From: Pseudo-nitzschia pungens
Taxonomy: Eukaryota; Bacillariophyta; Bacillariophyceae; Bacillariales; Bacillariaceae
DNA: 64,000 nt
Assembly: GCA_037355855.1 (NCBI GenBank)
Contig: CM074766.1
Coordinates: forward strand, 2,976,001-3,040,000
Reading direction: 5' to 3'
A model generated the notes under the pieces. It made no database searches. It was not told the origin of the DNA and saw only the letters and a program-made list of their open reading frames with translations. The translations under genes and the position numbers were made by a program. Numbering within the stretch: position 1 is the first letter of the stretch; every line of letters starts with the position of its first letter. This document shows positions 8,678 to 19,698 of this stretch, piece by piece.

Positions 8678-10344
8678 TTAGGGCGTCCTTCCCTGAAAGG
8701 CATCCCGAATCATTCCATTCATTCTCGCACTCGGTTGAAGCTTGTTCTCAACTCTAGAATTGTTTGCACTGCCTCTCAGGTTGTTGCTGCCATAGATAAT
8801 GGACTGTCGAACAGGGTTACTCGTTGTGCCCTGGGTTCTATACTTGATGTCGACACAGAAATCTGCACTGGTAGTATCATTCCCTTTGCAACCCGGTACG
8901 TCCTGTGCTTCTCCACTCGTCTTGTAGAAACAGAAAAGACCTGCTGCGCAGTCCGAATCTCTATCACAATCACCCTCGCACAATCCAAGCGGTAGCGGTG
9001 GCGGGTTTTCGGGATGCGTGAAGAGGCTCGGAATTTCCTCTTGTTCGTCCTCTTCGTCGGTCTCGCTTTCTCCATCCTCGTCATTTTGTTGCTGTTCCGG
9101 TTGCTGTTCCGGCTGCTGCTGCTGTTGTTGGATGTTTGTTATGTTCTTTGGCATTTCTCTGACAATAGCTACGGGTGTTGTGTCAGGAGTGACACCGGGA
9201 CATGTCGACGGTTTGACCGAAGAGAACTCGCATATTTGTTCCTGGATCCAATCATACGAAGAACTCACACGGTGGTAAACACCAGGTTTGTCCGGCCGGG
9301 CACATCCAGTCCCAAACGAGACGATTCCAACTTGCACGATCTCGTTCGTTTCGAGGTCTCTCTGCAGCAGTGGTCCACCACTATCACCGAAGCCTGGAGT
9401 GAAAGGAGAGACGGTACATCGAATTATTTCAATTGAGTGATCGTAGATGAAGCCTAAAACACATCGTGGAACGTAGACTGGAATTCAAAAGTACAAGCCT
9501 ATTCGTGTCACTGCACTTACAAGCATCTTGTCCTCCACCACTAACACCGGCGCATATCATACTGTCCTGTATCCAACCTGGGTACATCGGCGCCTTGTTA
9601 CACTTCGTAGAGTCAATGACTCGAACGTGAACCTCCTGTAATACATTTGGAAATGAGCCGTCAACTTCCGCCGTTCTACCCAACCCAAGTGGAGTTACCG
9701 TGTCAAGTACAGCAGGTTTTGAAGAGTCATTGTTTATTTTCACTTTTTCAACTGTTGTAACTGGTTCGGATAATTTCAATAGCATTACATCGAAGTTCCA
9801 TGTGTCTACATTGTACCGAGGATGAACGATCCTTCTCTCGATCCATCGCAGTTCGGAATTTTCAGAAGGTCTTCCTTTGTGGTATGCGTGAACAACCACT
9901 TGATTAATTTCGAGGGGATTGCACTGCGTAAGAAAAATGGATTGTTGCGTGTGTATTTGTGTACGTGTGAATGCGTGTTCGTCAAAAAAATGTCAGAAAA
10001 CGAGAATAAGTAGCGTCGAAAAAAGCGTTGGAGGGGTGAGAAGGATTTTGACTTGGTGCGAACTGTCGATTGGAAATTGTCGTGCCGATTATGGTATCAC
10101 TTACGTGTGCCGCAGTGAGTAAAAAATCGTCGTGGATCAAAGTTGCTCCACAACTTGTTCCCCAACTTGTAAAGAATGGATATTCATGCAAATCGGCATC
10201 CTGACCTCCCACAACCCGTGACACTGGTTCGTTGACTGCTGCGAGAGATGATATGCGACAGCTTAGTGTAAGGAAAATCAGGATGGTTGTCGCTGTATAT
10301 ACCGAAGGGAACATGCCACACAGAGAGAAACGTGCCGTTGTCAT
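8678..10344 (-). CDS. Secreted trypsin-like serine protease with diatom Cys-rich tail
   Basis: Three exons: 10344-10105, 9923-9521 and 9393-8678. Donors are GTAAGT in both introns and acceptors end in CAG. The exons join in frame to 452 aa. Residues 1-35 form a signal peptide. RVVGG marks the activated N-terminus (about residue 43). The S1 triad is complete: His80 in LLTAAH, Asp125 in NFDVMLLKL and Ser219 in GDSGGP, the last formed across the second splice. The protease domain ends near residue 265. A Gln/Pro/acidic linker (about 300-340) leads to a Cys-rich module (about 353-395, [11 protein letters not shown] ... VPGCKG ... FC), a pattern I associate with many secreted diatom proteins. The product is expected to be an active extracellular or vacuolar endopeptidase. 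Its first intron interrupts directly after the His codon, as in the partial paralogue at 1-242. Confidence 0.9.
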
Positions 10345-12587
10345 TATTGCAGGGTCGGTGATTTCTTGTTCGCAATGTTCTGTCGCATTTCAATACGAGT
10401 CATCTGTTGTTGTGAGCCAACCCTGGCTTTTTCGCATCCATTGAATTCATCCATCATGTCAATCGGAGAAAGTACAACATCATTGGATCCCTTGACGGAG
10501 TGGCGGGTGAAACATTTTAAACTAGAAAACAGGAATCGCAGAAACCCTTGCAAGATCTATCACAAAGTGAAACCCCATCCAACGCATCTGCTTTTTAAGT
10601 GTCTATCAATCTGGCGCGATCTCACCGACAACTTTAACTTGGTCGCTCGTGGTTGTATTAATTCTTCCAGTCGCATTTTGGTGAAGTTTTCAGCGTATGG
10701 ATCTATCGGCGCACCCAATTTTGTGAGACAACGGATGATTTTGGTTCATCTGCTTTGGTATTTTTCCAATCGTGCACCGAGTCGTATCCTCCATTGAAAA
10801 CGGCAACTCCGAATAAAAAACAAAACACATATGCCATAATATCAAAACATAAGTCATAAATCTATCATTTAGACCGACAATAATTAATCATAACAATCGA
10901 ATCATTCTTCTGAAACATAATGACACACGAACTCGGGAAAAAGGGACGTGATTCGGAGAAAGTTCTGGTGACACACGACACGAGACAGAAGCAAACAAAC
11001 GAGCACACGTAAGAGTTACGTACCGTAATTACGTACTCTTGCTCGTACGCTTGGTTTCGAAATTAGAGGTACGGTAACCTTACGTTCAAAATTTGAAGTA
11101 AGGTTTTACAGGGACACGTAATCTAACTCGTACTTCGCATGAAAAAATAATTCGTATTGCGAAGTATTTTTTGTTTTCCCGACTTCTCCTCTCTCTCCTC
11201 AACAACTACTAGAGAGTTCCTCAATCATGAGCAAGACTTCATTTCCATGCTTAAAATGCCAGAATGAAAAAAAGGAGTATTTTGTTACTTATTGAGGATA
11301 ACCAATTCACTTGTGCAGCTCTTGAAACACCAATTTGGAACATTTCACGACTTATATAAAGGAAGCCACTAGTATCAGTACTCGTATTTACTACTGCTGG
11401 TAGCAGTACTAGTAGTAGTACTACTAGTACTAATAATGAATGAGCGATGCGCAGCAAAACAACATTCTTCTTCTTCTCCTTCTCAATGCAACCTACCGCT
11501 GCCATGATAATTATGTACGCTTAGAAATGATATCACATCTATAGTTGGACATCTAGCAATATCTTTGCAGTACTGGTAGTACCACTAGTATGAGCATAAA
11601 TACTACTTCATACAACAAGAAGTGCTATGTTGGCTAAGTGCTCCAAGTGGATTTGAATAAGATGAATGGTGGTGAACAATGTTGGACATGAAATATTTTG
11701 GTACAAGATGGATATTCTGTGACCTTGACATGTTACCCCAAAGTATAGCCATGAGTGGACAGAGTATGCGGGATGCAAAAGAAGATCCAATTGCTTCTTG
11801 CATTGGATTTCTCCCTTATATCTGGGCTTTCTTTCAAAATCATGTTGGAAACAAAGTCTCATGGCAACAAAACAGATCTTGTAGCCCTGCAGATTGCTAC
11901 TATCTGTTATAATAATTGTTGCAAGCACTATTTTGCTGCAATCAATTTCGCAAAAGTGGGAATAAATACCGCCCCACTATTTCCCTGACTCGAACAACTG
12001 TGGTGTGCTGCTTGATTACAGTTGGGAGGAGAGTCATTCACTTGCTGCTTTAGGAGGATTGCTTACATTTTAGCCGATGAGTTCTGGTGTTGTTCCAAAA
12101 TCAGATAACTATTATTGACTCCCATCACCGATTCAATTTTTTCAGCTGCTTCCCCGCCGTTCAACTGATGTCGTATTTTGTCATTACTATCAATCTTCAG
12201 ATCCAACAACAGAGAAGTTGGCAGCAGGAGGTGGTGATTTGTTGTCCTGTTTCCATTCGTGTTTTGGATTTGACTCAGATTGGTCTAGACCCCGTCCCTC
12301 AATTGATTTTGTCGTCGGCTGCTAGGCATGGTCCTTATACCAAGTTTCACACTACTGTTCTGGCCCGCAGTGTCGTTCCTTCCCGCCACCGGACAGTCCC
12401 GCACTGGTTCCGAGAATTTTCGGTGATGGCCGAAGAGAAAAATAGGTTTGAGACTTTCTGCAGCATTTTTGGGGCTTTCGTCGAAACACACACCGGTCCG
12501 ATGAGTGCTTGTTTAAGCATTCAACGATCGCAATATTTGGTGGATTTCCAGAGTTGATCAACCATCATTTTGATTGAGAGGAATCGA
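10345..12587. other. Intergenic, no gene recognised
   Basis: Spacer of 2.2 kb. A block of ACTAGT/AGTAGT trinucleotide-like words lies around 11370-11440, and GTAAG/TACGTA words are dense at 11010-11170. Open frames at 10366-10797 and 12087-12557 have no family resemblance, no splice-supported extension and unlikely composition, so they are not called. Confidence 0.45.
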
Positions 12588-14771
12588 TCAATTCAAAACC
12601 GGAAGAGAAATAGATGACGACGCTACTGGTGGTTCATCGAACACTGTCCGTTGGAAGGTATCCCACGCGTATTTGTGTACGTCACCAAACTCGGTGGAGG
12701 TCACCGGATTCCCCTCTCCATAAATCCAAGCCCGATGTCCTTGTTGCATGATGCGTCGGAGTTCGTCCTTTTCCTTCGATTGAAACTTGTGAAACACTTG
12801 ATTCAACATTCCGGCTCCATCGTCTATAAAGCTTTGCTCATCGACTTCTGGGAATGTCTCCCACGGTATGTAGTCCCCGTGTGGCAAGTGAGGATAATCG
12901 GCACCACTGATTTGCCAACCCCAACCCGGCCGACAGGGCGGTTCACAGAGACCCCGAAGGCGACTCCCTACAAAGAGAGGAATGCATCCAGCAACTATTG
13001 CAGACGTGAGACTCCGAGAACTCGGTGTGTCTCCGCATAGAATGAGACAGTATTCACTGGTACTCATCAGAAGGTTGTACTCGTCTTGAGTAAGGCGTCC
13101 TGTGTGCCTGGATATCACTCGGACGTCAATGTTGTTCACGTCGTAATCCAACTTTTTGGCATCGGTACCACGCAACGACGATTGCAGCATCGATATGGTT
13201 TTGTTCCGATCACACCCGCCCCATTGCATTCCATTTGGTCGCATGTGACCTGCGTAGAAGACGCTATTCTCGATTTTTTTCAAGGGTTTCGACTCGTCGG
13301 TAGTGGTTTCTAGCAGTTGGTTCGACCGAACCACGTAAGGAATGGGAATGACTCGTCTCAAATCCATTCTCTGCCAGAAATCGTTCCGTTCGAAACCAAC
13401 GGACCATAAATTGACTCCTTTCAATCTCAAGTCACGAACGAAGTGTTTTATGCCAATTTTCAGACTGTGTGTGGGATTGGTTGCCGGCACCAGCAACAGA
13501 TGCGGCTTGGACGGTTCGGTAATGATGTTGCCGTAAATACGACCGAATTGCTTGAAGTTGACTTTCGCAGCACCACCGCGACTAAAATTCAGGTGAAAGT
13601 AACCGGCGAGCAGGAAGGCATCTGCTTCGGAAGGATCCAGCGTACGGCCTTCTTCATACGATAGACTTTCAAACGCTCGATGAAGCCACATTTCGGCGCT
13701 GTCCTCATTCAGTGCCCTACTATAGTGAGCCGAAACAAGGGGTTCGGTAATGCTTTCAACGAGAGAGCTTGTTAGTTCGGGCGGAGACAAAATGAAAAAT
13801 TTGTACCGCTTTGGAGAGGGTGTGCTGTTGTCGTCTTTTGGAGATTTCGCTTCGTTCGTTGTACCTTTTTCCTCGCCTTCGCCCCGGTCATCCTCCTTCT
13901 CTCCTTTGATTTTGTCGGAAGTGCTTCCAACAATCTCGTCACCGCCGGTCTCATTCTTTCCCCTCCCGGTGTCTTTTGGAGATTCCTCTTCGTTCGTTGT
14001 ACCTTTTTCCTCGCCTTCGCTCCGGTCATCCTCCTTCTCTCCTTTGCTCTTGGCGGAAGTGCTTCCAACAATCTCGTCACCGCCGGTCTCATTCTTTCCC
14101 CTCCCGGTGTCTTTTGGAGATTCCTCTTCGTTCGTTGTACCTTTTTCCTCGCCTTCGCTCCGGTCATCCTCCTTCTCTCCTTTGCTCTTGGCGGAAGTGC
14201 TTCCAACAATCTCGTCACCGCCGGTCTCATTCTTTCCCCTCCCGGTGTCTTTTGGAGATTCCTCTTCGTTCATTGTACCTTTTTCCTCGCCTTCGCCCCG
14301 GTCATCCTCCTTCTCTCCTTTGCTCTTGTCAGATTTGTTTCCAACAATCTTTACACCGCCGGTATCATTCTTTTCCCTCCCGTCGTTGATCTCTTGGTCG
14401 TCGGCATCTTTTCCCCCGTCTTTTCCTTTCTCGTCCTCCCCTTCGCCATCGCTAACCTCGTTCGTTCCAACGACAACACGCTCGTCCTTGTCGTCCTCCC
14501 TGTTGCTCTCGTCGTGGCTGCCGTCAACAACGACGCTCACCCGTGACGATTCTGCCAACGAACCATGCTCGTGCACCACATTCGGTTCGGCGGCCGTGTT
14601 CTGATACAAAAAGGTGTCCAGGGTTTCGGAGGTCAAAATTTCGCACAATTTTCTGGAAATGAACCACCCCCAACACCGCAAACGCAACGACGAAGAGCAA
14701 CGCTGTCGGACCGCGTCCATTCCCCATAGTGAAGAACGGCGTGAACACGCGCGTTCTTGTTCTCGTCGCAT
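12588..14771 (-). CDS. Exostosin-family (GT47-like) glycosyltransferase with acidic repeat stem
   Basis: The 727-codon frame ends with an exostosin-type domain (about residues 335-700): YKFFIL...PEL near its start, DADAFLL-like SEADAFLLAGYFH, and the C-terminal half typical of GT47, with SEYCLILCGDTPSSRSLTSAIVAGCIPLFV. GT47 enzymes are Golgi type II membrane proteins that transfer sugars during proteoglycan or wall-polysaccharide synthesis. In this frame the N-terminus lacks a membrane anchor. In the adjacent frame an ATG at 14727 encodes MGNGRGPTALLFVVAFAVLG, a clear signal anchor, and a G5 run lies at its end near 14668-14672. The true start is probably 14727 with a one-base indel (assembly error or real frameshift). 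Residues 140-325 are Glu/Lys/Ser-rich and contain four 46-aa repeats, presumably the luminal stem. Donor and acceptor specificity cannot be read. Confidence 0.82.
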   Translation of the reverse strand: MRREQERACSRRSSLWGMDAVRQRCSSSLRLRCWGWFISRKLCEILTSETLDTFLYQNTAAEPNVVHEHGSLAESSRVSVVVDGSHDESNREDDKDERVVVGTNEVSDGEGEDEKGKDGGKDADDQEINDGREKNDTGGVKIVGNKSDKSKGEKEDDRGEGEEKGTMNEEESPKDTGRGKNETGGDEIVGSTSAKSKGEKEDDRSEGEEKGTTNEEESPKDTGRGKNETGGDEIVGSTSAKSKGEKEDDRSEGEEKGTTNEEESPKDTGRGKNETGGDEIVGSTSDKIKGEKEDDRGEGEEKGTTNEAKSPKDDNSTPSPKRYKFFILSPPELTSSLVESITEPLVSAHYSRALNEDSAEMWLHRAFESLSYEEGRTLDPSEADAFLLAGYFHLNFSRGGAAKVNFKQFGRIYGNIITEPSKPHLLLVPATNPTHSLKIGIKHFVRDLRLKGVNLWSVGFERNDFWQRMDLRRVIPIPYVVRSNQLLETTTDESKPLKKIENSVFYAGHMRPNGMQWGGCDRNKTISMLQSSLRGTDAKKLDYDVNNIDVRVISRHTGRLTQDEYNLLMSTSEYCLILCGDTPSSRSLTSAIVAGCIPLFVGSRLRGLCEPPCRPGWGWQISGADYPHLPHGDYIPWETFPEVDEQSFIDDGAGMLNQVFHKFQSKEKDELRRIMQQGHRAWIYGEGNPVTSTEFGDVHKYAWDTFQRTVFDEPPVASSSISLPVLN
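13834..14385 (-). repeat. 138-bp coding tandem repeat, four copies
   Basis: Units start at 13834, 13972, 14110 and 14248 and encode 46 residues rich in Glu, Lys, Asp and Ser inside the exostosin-like protein. The two central copies are virtually identical, which points to recent expansion or slippage. Confidence 0.9.
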
Positions 14772-16038
14772 GCAAGGTTTCTTTCTCGGCCGTAGGATCG
14801 CGATTCGTCTATCGGCCTCATAGAGAGATGCTGCGAACCGTTCGAGCGGATCTGTGCGAGTTAGGATCTGTGACGCGTATTGTACGGTAAGATTTTACGG
14901 TAGGTGGTTGGTCGATGACCTTCGAAGAAAAAAAAGCGACCATGGACTTCTTTCGGACTTTCTCGTTCATTGTCGAGTAACCTTAGGAATCAGTCATCAT
15001 GGCATGCTAGTAAGACTTACCTTCTTACGCAAAATTATTATTACTCCATAACCTTACCGGTTAGTAACAACCGCCGTACTTGTTTTTTTTAAAATTGGAT
15101 ACACATAATCTTACCGTAAGGTTACCGTATTACAGTAAGTTACGAAGTAAGTTACAGTAAGGTTAACCTTAAGGTTTACTTCGTACTTCGTATTACTTCG
15201 GTATTATTAATTTTTATCCATTGGCTCGATTTTAGCACTTCATAACAAGCACGAGTAAGGTATTTTGCATGGGTGCGAGTTCTTCTGTTCATTCCTGCCT
15301 TGCCCAAAAGCCAAAAAACCTGGAAAGTACGAAGTACCGTAAACCTTACTATGGTAGGGGTTGCTGAAGCGTCGGACAGCCGTGAGGAATTCTGGAAAAG
15401 AATTTTTGCGGTAGCATACGGGTAAGATTTTACTTACCCGACGCGCGCCGAGATATTTTTCATCCGAAGGATCGAGCATTCGCCAGAAACTGCGAGCACG
15501 CACGATGACAATTTTTTCGAAATATCTATGTGGTATTCGGGCCTATGGAAAATCGCAAGTTTTCATTGGTGCAATCAATCCCACATCAGTACGGTAATTA
15601 CGAATGACGTGTACCAACTAGGGGTAAGCTTTACGGACCGTACTCGTAATACGTCACGGTTTCAAACTGTTGGCCACAATTCGACACAAGAGACAAATGA
15701 GAACCCCAACAAGTAGAAATCAATCACTTTCATACTGAAATGTACAGGGGAATTTAAATATATAGGATCCATACGGAATATTGTGACTCTTCAATAAAAA
15801 ATTGAATCGTCATACGATTTTTGGACGGTCTGTAGCGTACCGGTAGTGAACGAGCATTGGAAAATAGAAAATGTCCCAAGAAAAGCGACGTAAAACTCTA
15901 CTGTTGTGTCATCACATATGGCAATAGAAGTAGTGGTAAATATTCATATATCTTTTTCTGCAACACGTAAAAACTCCAAAATCGACTCCGCAGGTCATAA
16001 TACGTACTCCGACTCAAAACGACAACGGAAGCACCATC
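14772..16038. other. Intergenic with dense TACCGTAA/GTAAGG words
   Basis: No gene is recognised. The stretch 15100-15205 is built almost entirely from permuted GTAAG, TTACCG, CTTCGTA and GTTAC words. It includes the promoter region of the carrier gene that follows, but no TATA box or known element is convincing. Confidence 0.45.
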
Positions 16039-16995
16039 ATGAGCACCAAGAGCAGCGGCATGTTTTCCAGCGAGTACTTCCAAGTCCAGAAGGGGGGCTT
16101 GTCCCAATTTCAGGCCATGTCCGCCTACCTCGGTGGTAGTGCCTTCCAGACCATCATGGACAATCCCGTCACATCCTACAGGCAGCTCGTCCAACAATAC
16201 GCGAAGGACTTGAACGGCAAGGTTGTCGATCCGAAGGTAGCCTCGGCGGAAGCCAAAGCTGTCTTTCGTGCCAACCCGGTTGCCGCCAGTCTGAGTGGTG
16301 TCGGACCCCGACTTGTGGGTGTTGGATTCAAGCGCGTTCCGAAATTCGGAGTGCTTTTGGGTATTTCGTTCCTCTTGGGAAATGGCGAGAACCCCGGACC
16401 TCTCGCCGCCACCGGTGCTTCCATCTTGTCCGCTCCTTTCATCAACCCTATCCGCATGATCGAAAAGCAACAACGAGCCTACTTCAAACAAACCGGTGCC
16501 GCCAAGCCCATAATGGAAATTCTCAAAGAGTCCGCCGCCCAGAATTTCAAGCCGCTCTTCCGTGGAACAATCCCCCTGATGGGACACTCCCTCGCCAGTG
16601 CTCTCCTCGGACTCGTCGGACAACCCAGACTCCAAAAGTACATCCAGCAAGAAGTCGGCAGCAAGACGGGCATGGGACGATCGCTCACCGGTTTGATTGC
16701 CTCTGCCGTTGTTTCTCCTATTTACGTCGTTGTCACAAACCCTCTCTCCAGATTGGAAGTTATCATGCAAACCAGCAAGATCTCCGGCAAGTCTATCGGT
16801 GTCGTCGAGGCCATCAAGGAAGTCGTCCGTGATAGTCGTGAATTCGGAATGCGAGGCGTCTTCCGTGGACAAGGTATTGGAATTGCCAAGGCCGTCATCT
16901 CTCTTTCTCTATTCCACGAGGGACGTCACTTCCTCCAAGATGCCTTCAAGAATTACAACATCCAAAACGGATACTACGAAGAACCTAGCAACTAA
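16039..16995 (+). CDS. Divergent mitochondrial-carrier-family-like membrane protein, 318 aa
   Basis: Single exon from the ATG at 16039, with a length typical of mitochondrial carriers. Three spaced segments resemble the carrier repeat signature P-x-[DE]-x-x-[KR] in degenerate form: DNPVTSYRQL (about residue 40), INPIRMIEKQQ (about 148) and TNPLSRLEVIMQ (about 233). Each is preceded by a small-residue-rich hydrophobic stretch, and GxxxG-like pairs (GVLLGISFLLG, SALLGLVG) are frequent. Carriers move metabolites across mitochondrial or peroxisomal membranes by alternating access. The acidic residue of the signature is missing or displaced in all three repeats, so the substrate is not predictable and a non-transport role is possible. 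No cleavable presequence is evident, as usual in the family. The 324-codon frame antisense to it is a shadow. Confidence 0.7.
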   Translation: MSTKSSGMFSSEYFQVQKGGLSQFQAMSAYLGGSAFQTIMDNPVTSYRQLVQQYAKDLNGKVVDPKVASAEAKAVFRANPVAASLSGVGPRLVGVGFKRVPKFGVLLGISFLLGNGENPGPLAATGASILSAPFINPIRMIEKQQRAYFKQTGAAKPIMEILKESAAQNFKPLFRGTIPLMGHSLASALLGLVGQPRLQKYIQQEVGSKTGMGRSLTGLIASAVVSPIYVVVTNPLSRLEVIMQTSKISGKSIGVVEAIKEVVRDSREFGMRGVFRGQGIGIAKAVISLSLFHEGRHFLQDAFKNYNIQNGYYEEPSN

Positions 16996-17556
16996 AAGAA
17001 CTCAATTTTTCTCTCGTCAGAATACCCCGTCCGCAGTACTATATTATTTGCGCATCGGTTTTTCTGCCAATCGAAGCAAACTCGGCTCCGAAAGCAAGGA
17101 AAAAATCTGCAAGACCTGCCAACTATCTCACGTGTTCAACAATGGTACAAGTTCAAATCACAAACAAAACACTGTGACTCACTCAAAATAGCGCTCTCTA
17201 GACTTAAAATCCACTAGACATAATTTCCAAGTCGTTCTCGTCCAACCGTACCCGCGTTTCTAGTTTCGTAGAGAAACGAGTTGCCAATCGAATTTCATTC
17301 GAAAATTCTTGTATGAACCCTCGCAGAGATTACACTTGTTGTCTTGAGAACGATCCATTCCTGCGAAGTCGTCCGTGCGACAGTCGCTTTTTCTGTCGAA
17401 CCCCGATATTGATTGAAATGAACGGATATGAGCACGGACGGTACGTACAAGTACTGTATCGTTCCACCATAGTTTTTCATATCATCTTGAATGAATAGCA
17501 GACGATTACTGTTGTGATTTCTTGCAGTATTACTAGCAGTCTATTATTATTTTTCG
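16996..17556. other. Convergent intergenic spacer
   Basis: Lies between the 3' ends of the carrier (+) and kinase (-) genes, so it must hold both terminator/polyadenylation regions. No further gene is seen. Confidence 0.5.
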
Positions 17557-19698
17557 CTAGACTAAGCTCTTTGTTGAGTAAGGACGAATCAGCGAATCGT
17601 CGGAATCCGTGAATAAATCCGCCACCCCGGGGATGGCTTCGATCGAGCTTTTCAATTCGGCCTTGGCCTTCGTTGTGAATACTTTGAAAGCGTTTGTCAA
17701 GTCTTTCAATCGGAAATTCTTGTCTTTTACCACACGCATCGTCGACGTAAGGCTTCGCTCCGACAAATATTCGTCGGATATGCCCGCAATCCACCTGGAT
17801 CGGAGCGCTTGTTCGGCCGTGAGCCGCTTGTCAACGCTCAGATTCAAACAGCCCTGGATGAGGTCTTTTGCTTCGGTGGAAATGTGAGACCAATCTTCTA
17901 GCTCGAACGTATAGTCTCCCTCCTTGATGAGTTCAAACATCTCTTCTTGATCATCTGCACTGAAAGGAGTATAACCGCAAAGCATGACGTACAAGACCAC
18001 GCCGACGGACCACATGTCGCAGGACTGATCGTAGGGCTGGTTCTTGAGGATTTCTGGTGCCACGTAGCTTGGTGTTCCACATCTCATTGTGAGAGATTTC
18101 GGTGTGTACACCCGCTTGGCAAAGCCAAAGTCACCAACTTTGATGGCGCAATTGCTGTCTTTCGATTCGAGCAACAGATTTTGTGGCTTGATGTCTCTGT
18201 GAACAATCCCGTTCTTGTGCATGTAGTCGACGGCTTCTAGCAAAATCTTGGCTAGATCGCGGGCATCCTTCTCGGTGTAATTGTGCAATTGGATGATTCG
18301 GTCGAAAACGTCCCCTCCAGCCATGAGTTCCATAACAATATAAAAATAATCCTCCTCTTCGAAAAAATCTACCACCGCTACCAAATTGTCATGGTGGAGT
18401 TCGTTCATGATGTTAACCTCGTGAAGAACTTGCTCGTCTTTTTCGGGATTTCTCTTGATGATTTTGACCGCAAAATCTTTCTGGTACACGACGGAAAAAC
18501 ACATTTTGACGACACCAGCCGAGCCGGTTTGAATCTCGTCCTTCACCTCGTAGAGCTGCGCGAACGTTTTCTTTTTGGTCAGGGACAAGTTCAGCTTGTG
18601 TACAGAGGGGGGAGCCGAAATTTTTCCCTCATCGACCTCCTCTTGTTCTGCTTCCACGTGCTTGTCGGTTTGCTTCAAAAGATCCGAGATCTTCTCGACA
18701 TTGAAGGCCTGCGCAACGGCCTCCACGGCGTCCTTGAGAGCGTACGACGCTTTGAACTTCTTGATTTCCGAGATACTCCCGGACAAATCCCGAGTCGATA
18801 AATTGTCGTCTTGCTCCCGAAACCACGCCGCGGACAGTGCTTCCTCGGCATCCAATCGATCATTGGGATCCACTGTCAAGAGATTTGTAATGAGTTGTTT
18901 CGCCTCGATGCTCACATTCTTCCAATAGGTTTCGTGGAAGGAGAAATTGGAGCCACGGATTTTTCGAAACAACCCTCTGTGCGTCTCGTCCCGGAACGGA
19001 GCATAACCAGCAATTATCATGTATATAAGACATCCCACACTCCACATGTCGACTTGTGTATCGTACGGTTTTCCAACCAGGATTTCCGGAGCCACGAACG
19101 CCGGTGTCCCACATCTCGTCTTGAGCCCCTCGTCCGGAACGTACTTGGCGAATCCAAAGTCTGCCACTAAAATAGTCGAATCATCGTGCGAACTCTTCAG
19201 CAAGAGGTTTTCGGGTTTCATGTCTCGGTGGCAGATTTTCCTCCTGTGCATATCGCGCATGGTCTTGATGAGTATCACAGACAATTCCCGCGCATCCATT
19301 TCCGAATAGGAAACCCGTTTCGACAGACGGTCAAACACATCTCCCCCCTTGGCGTAGAATTGTACAATGTAGAACGTTTCTGGGATTATATATACATCGA
19401 TCAACCTGACAACGGTCTCGAGGTCCATCAAATCTCTCATGATCTTTATTTCTCGAAAGGTGGATCTGTCGTCTCTTTCCTTGAGTCTGGTTCGGTCAAT
19501 GACCTTGACGGCAAACTCTTCGTGTGTTTTCTTGTGTCTCGTGGTGTAAACAACACCAAAGCTTCCCGATTGGAGCTTCTTGTAGAGGCTGTAGTCATTT
19601 TCGAACACCTGATCTGTTTCACCGATCTCGACTCCTTCGAGGGTCAGGCCGGGGTATTCCGAAGGTGCCGCTTGCGCGGATTCATCGCCAAAGCCCAT
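17557..19698 (-). CDS. Tandem double Ser/Thr kinase, CaMK-like, 713 aa
   Basis: Start taken at the ATG at 19698; the open frame continues upstream to 19830 without an ATG. Two complete kinase domains follow each other. Domain 1 spans about residues 35-295: P-loop QSGSFGVV, Lys65 in FAVK, HRDMKPEN with Asp159, DFG Asp180, APE. Domain 2 spans about 382-640: QTGSAGVV, Lys412, HRDIKPQN with Asp502, DFG Asp523, APE. All catalytic residues are present in both. In each P-loop the first Gly is replaced by Gln, a shared oddity suggesting that the domains arose by duplication. Sequence style (GTPxxVAPEIL, YAPF/YTPF, DPNDRLxAEEAL) places them in the CaMK group. No EF-hands, membrane segment or clear calmodulin site is seen. 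The linker (about 300-380) is charged and may be regulatory. A soluble signalling kinase is expected; its input is unknown. Confidence 0.9.
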   Translation of the reverse strand: MGFGDESAQAAPSEYPGLTLEGVEIGETDQVFENDYSLYKKLQSGSFGVVYTTRHKKTHEEFAVKVIDRTRLKERDDRSTFREIKIMRDLMDLETVVRLIDVYIIPETFYIVQFYAKGGDVFDRLSKRVSYSEMDARELSVILIKTMRDMHRRKICHRDMKPENLLLKSSHDDSTILVADFGFAKYVPDEGLKTRCGTPAFVAPEILVGKPYDTQVDMWSVGCLIYMIIAGYAPFRDETHRGLFRKIRGSNFSFHETYWKNVSIEAKQLITNLLTVDPNDRLDAEEALSAAWFREQDDNLSTRDLSGSISEIKKFKASYALKDAVEAVAQAFNVEKISDLLKQTDKHVEAEQEEVDEGKISAPPSVHKLNLSLTKKKTFAQLYEVKDEIQTGSAGVVKMCFSVVYQKDFAVKIIKRNPEKDEQVLHEVNIMNELHHDNLVAVVDFFEEEDYFYIVMELMAGGDVFDRIIQLHNYTEKDARDLAKILLEAVDYMHKNGIVHRDIKPQNLLLESKDSNCAIKVGDFGFAKRVYTPKSLTMRCGTPSYVAPEILKNQPYDQSCDMWSVGVVLYVMLCGYTPFSADDQEEMFELIKEGDYTFELEDWSHISTEAKDLIQGCLNLSVDKRLTAEQALRSRWIAGISDEYLSERSLTSTMRVVKDKNFRLKDLTNAFKVFTTKAKAELKSSIEAIPGVADLFTDSDDSLIRPYSTKSLV

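Noticed and set aside
12087..12557. 156-codon plus-strand frame
   Set aside because: No family resemblance and no supporting splice sites; overlaps the 3' flank of the exostosin gene.
13750..14604. 284-codon plus-strand frame opposite the exostosin repeat
   Set aside because: Ser/Phe/Pro-rich antisense of an acidic repeat; no domain.
15898..16872. 324-codon minus-strand frame opposite the carrier gene
   Set aside because: No recognisable family, and it is antisense to a frame with carrier-like repeats; a codon-bias shadow.
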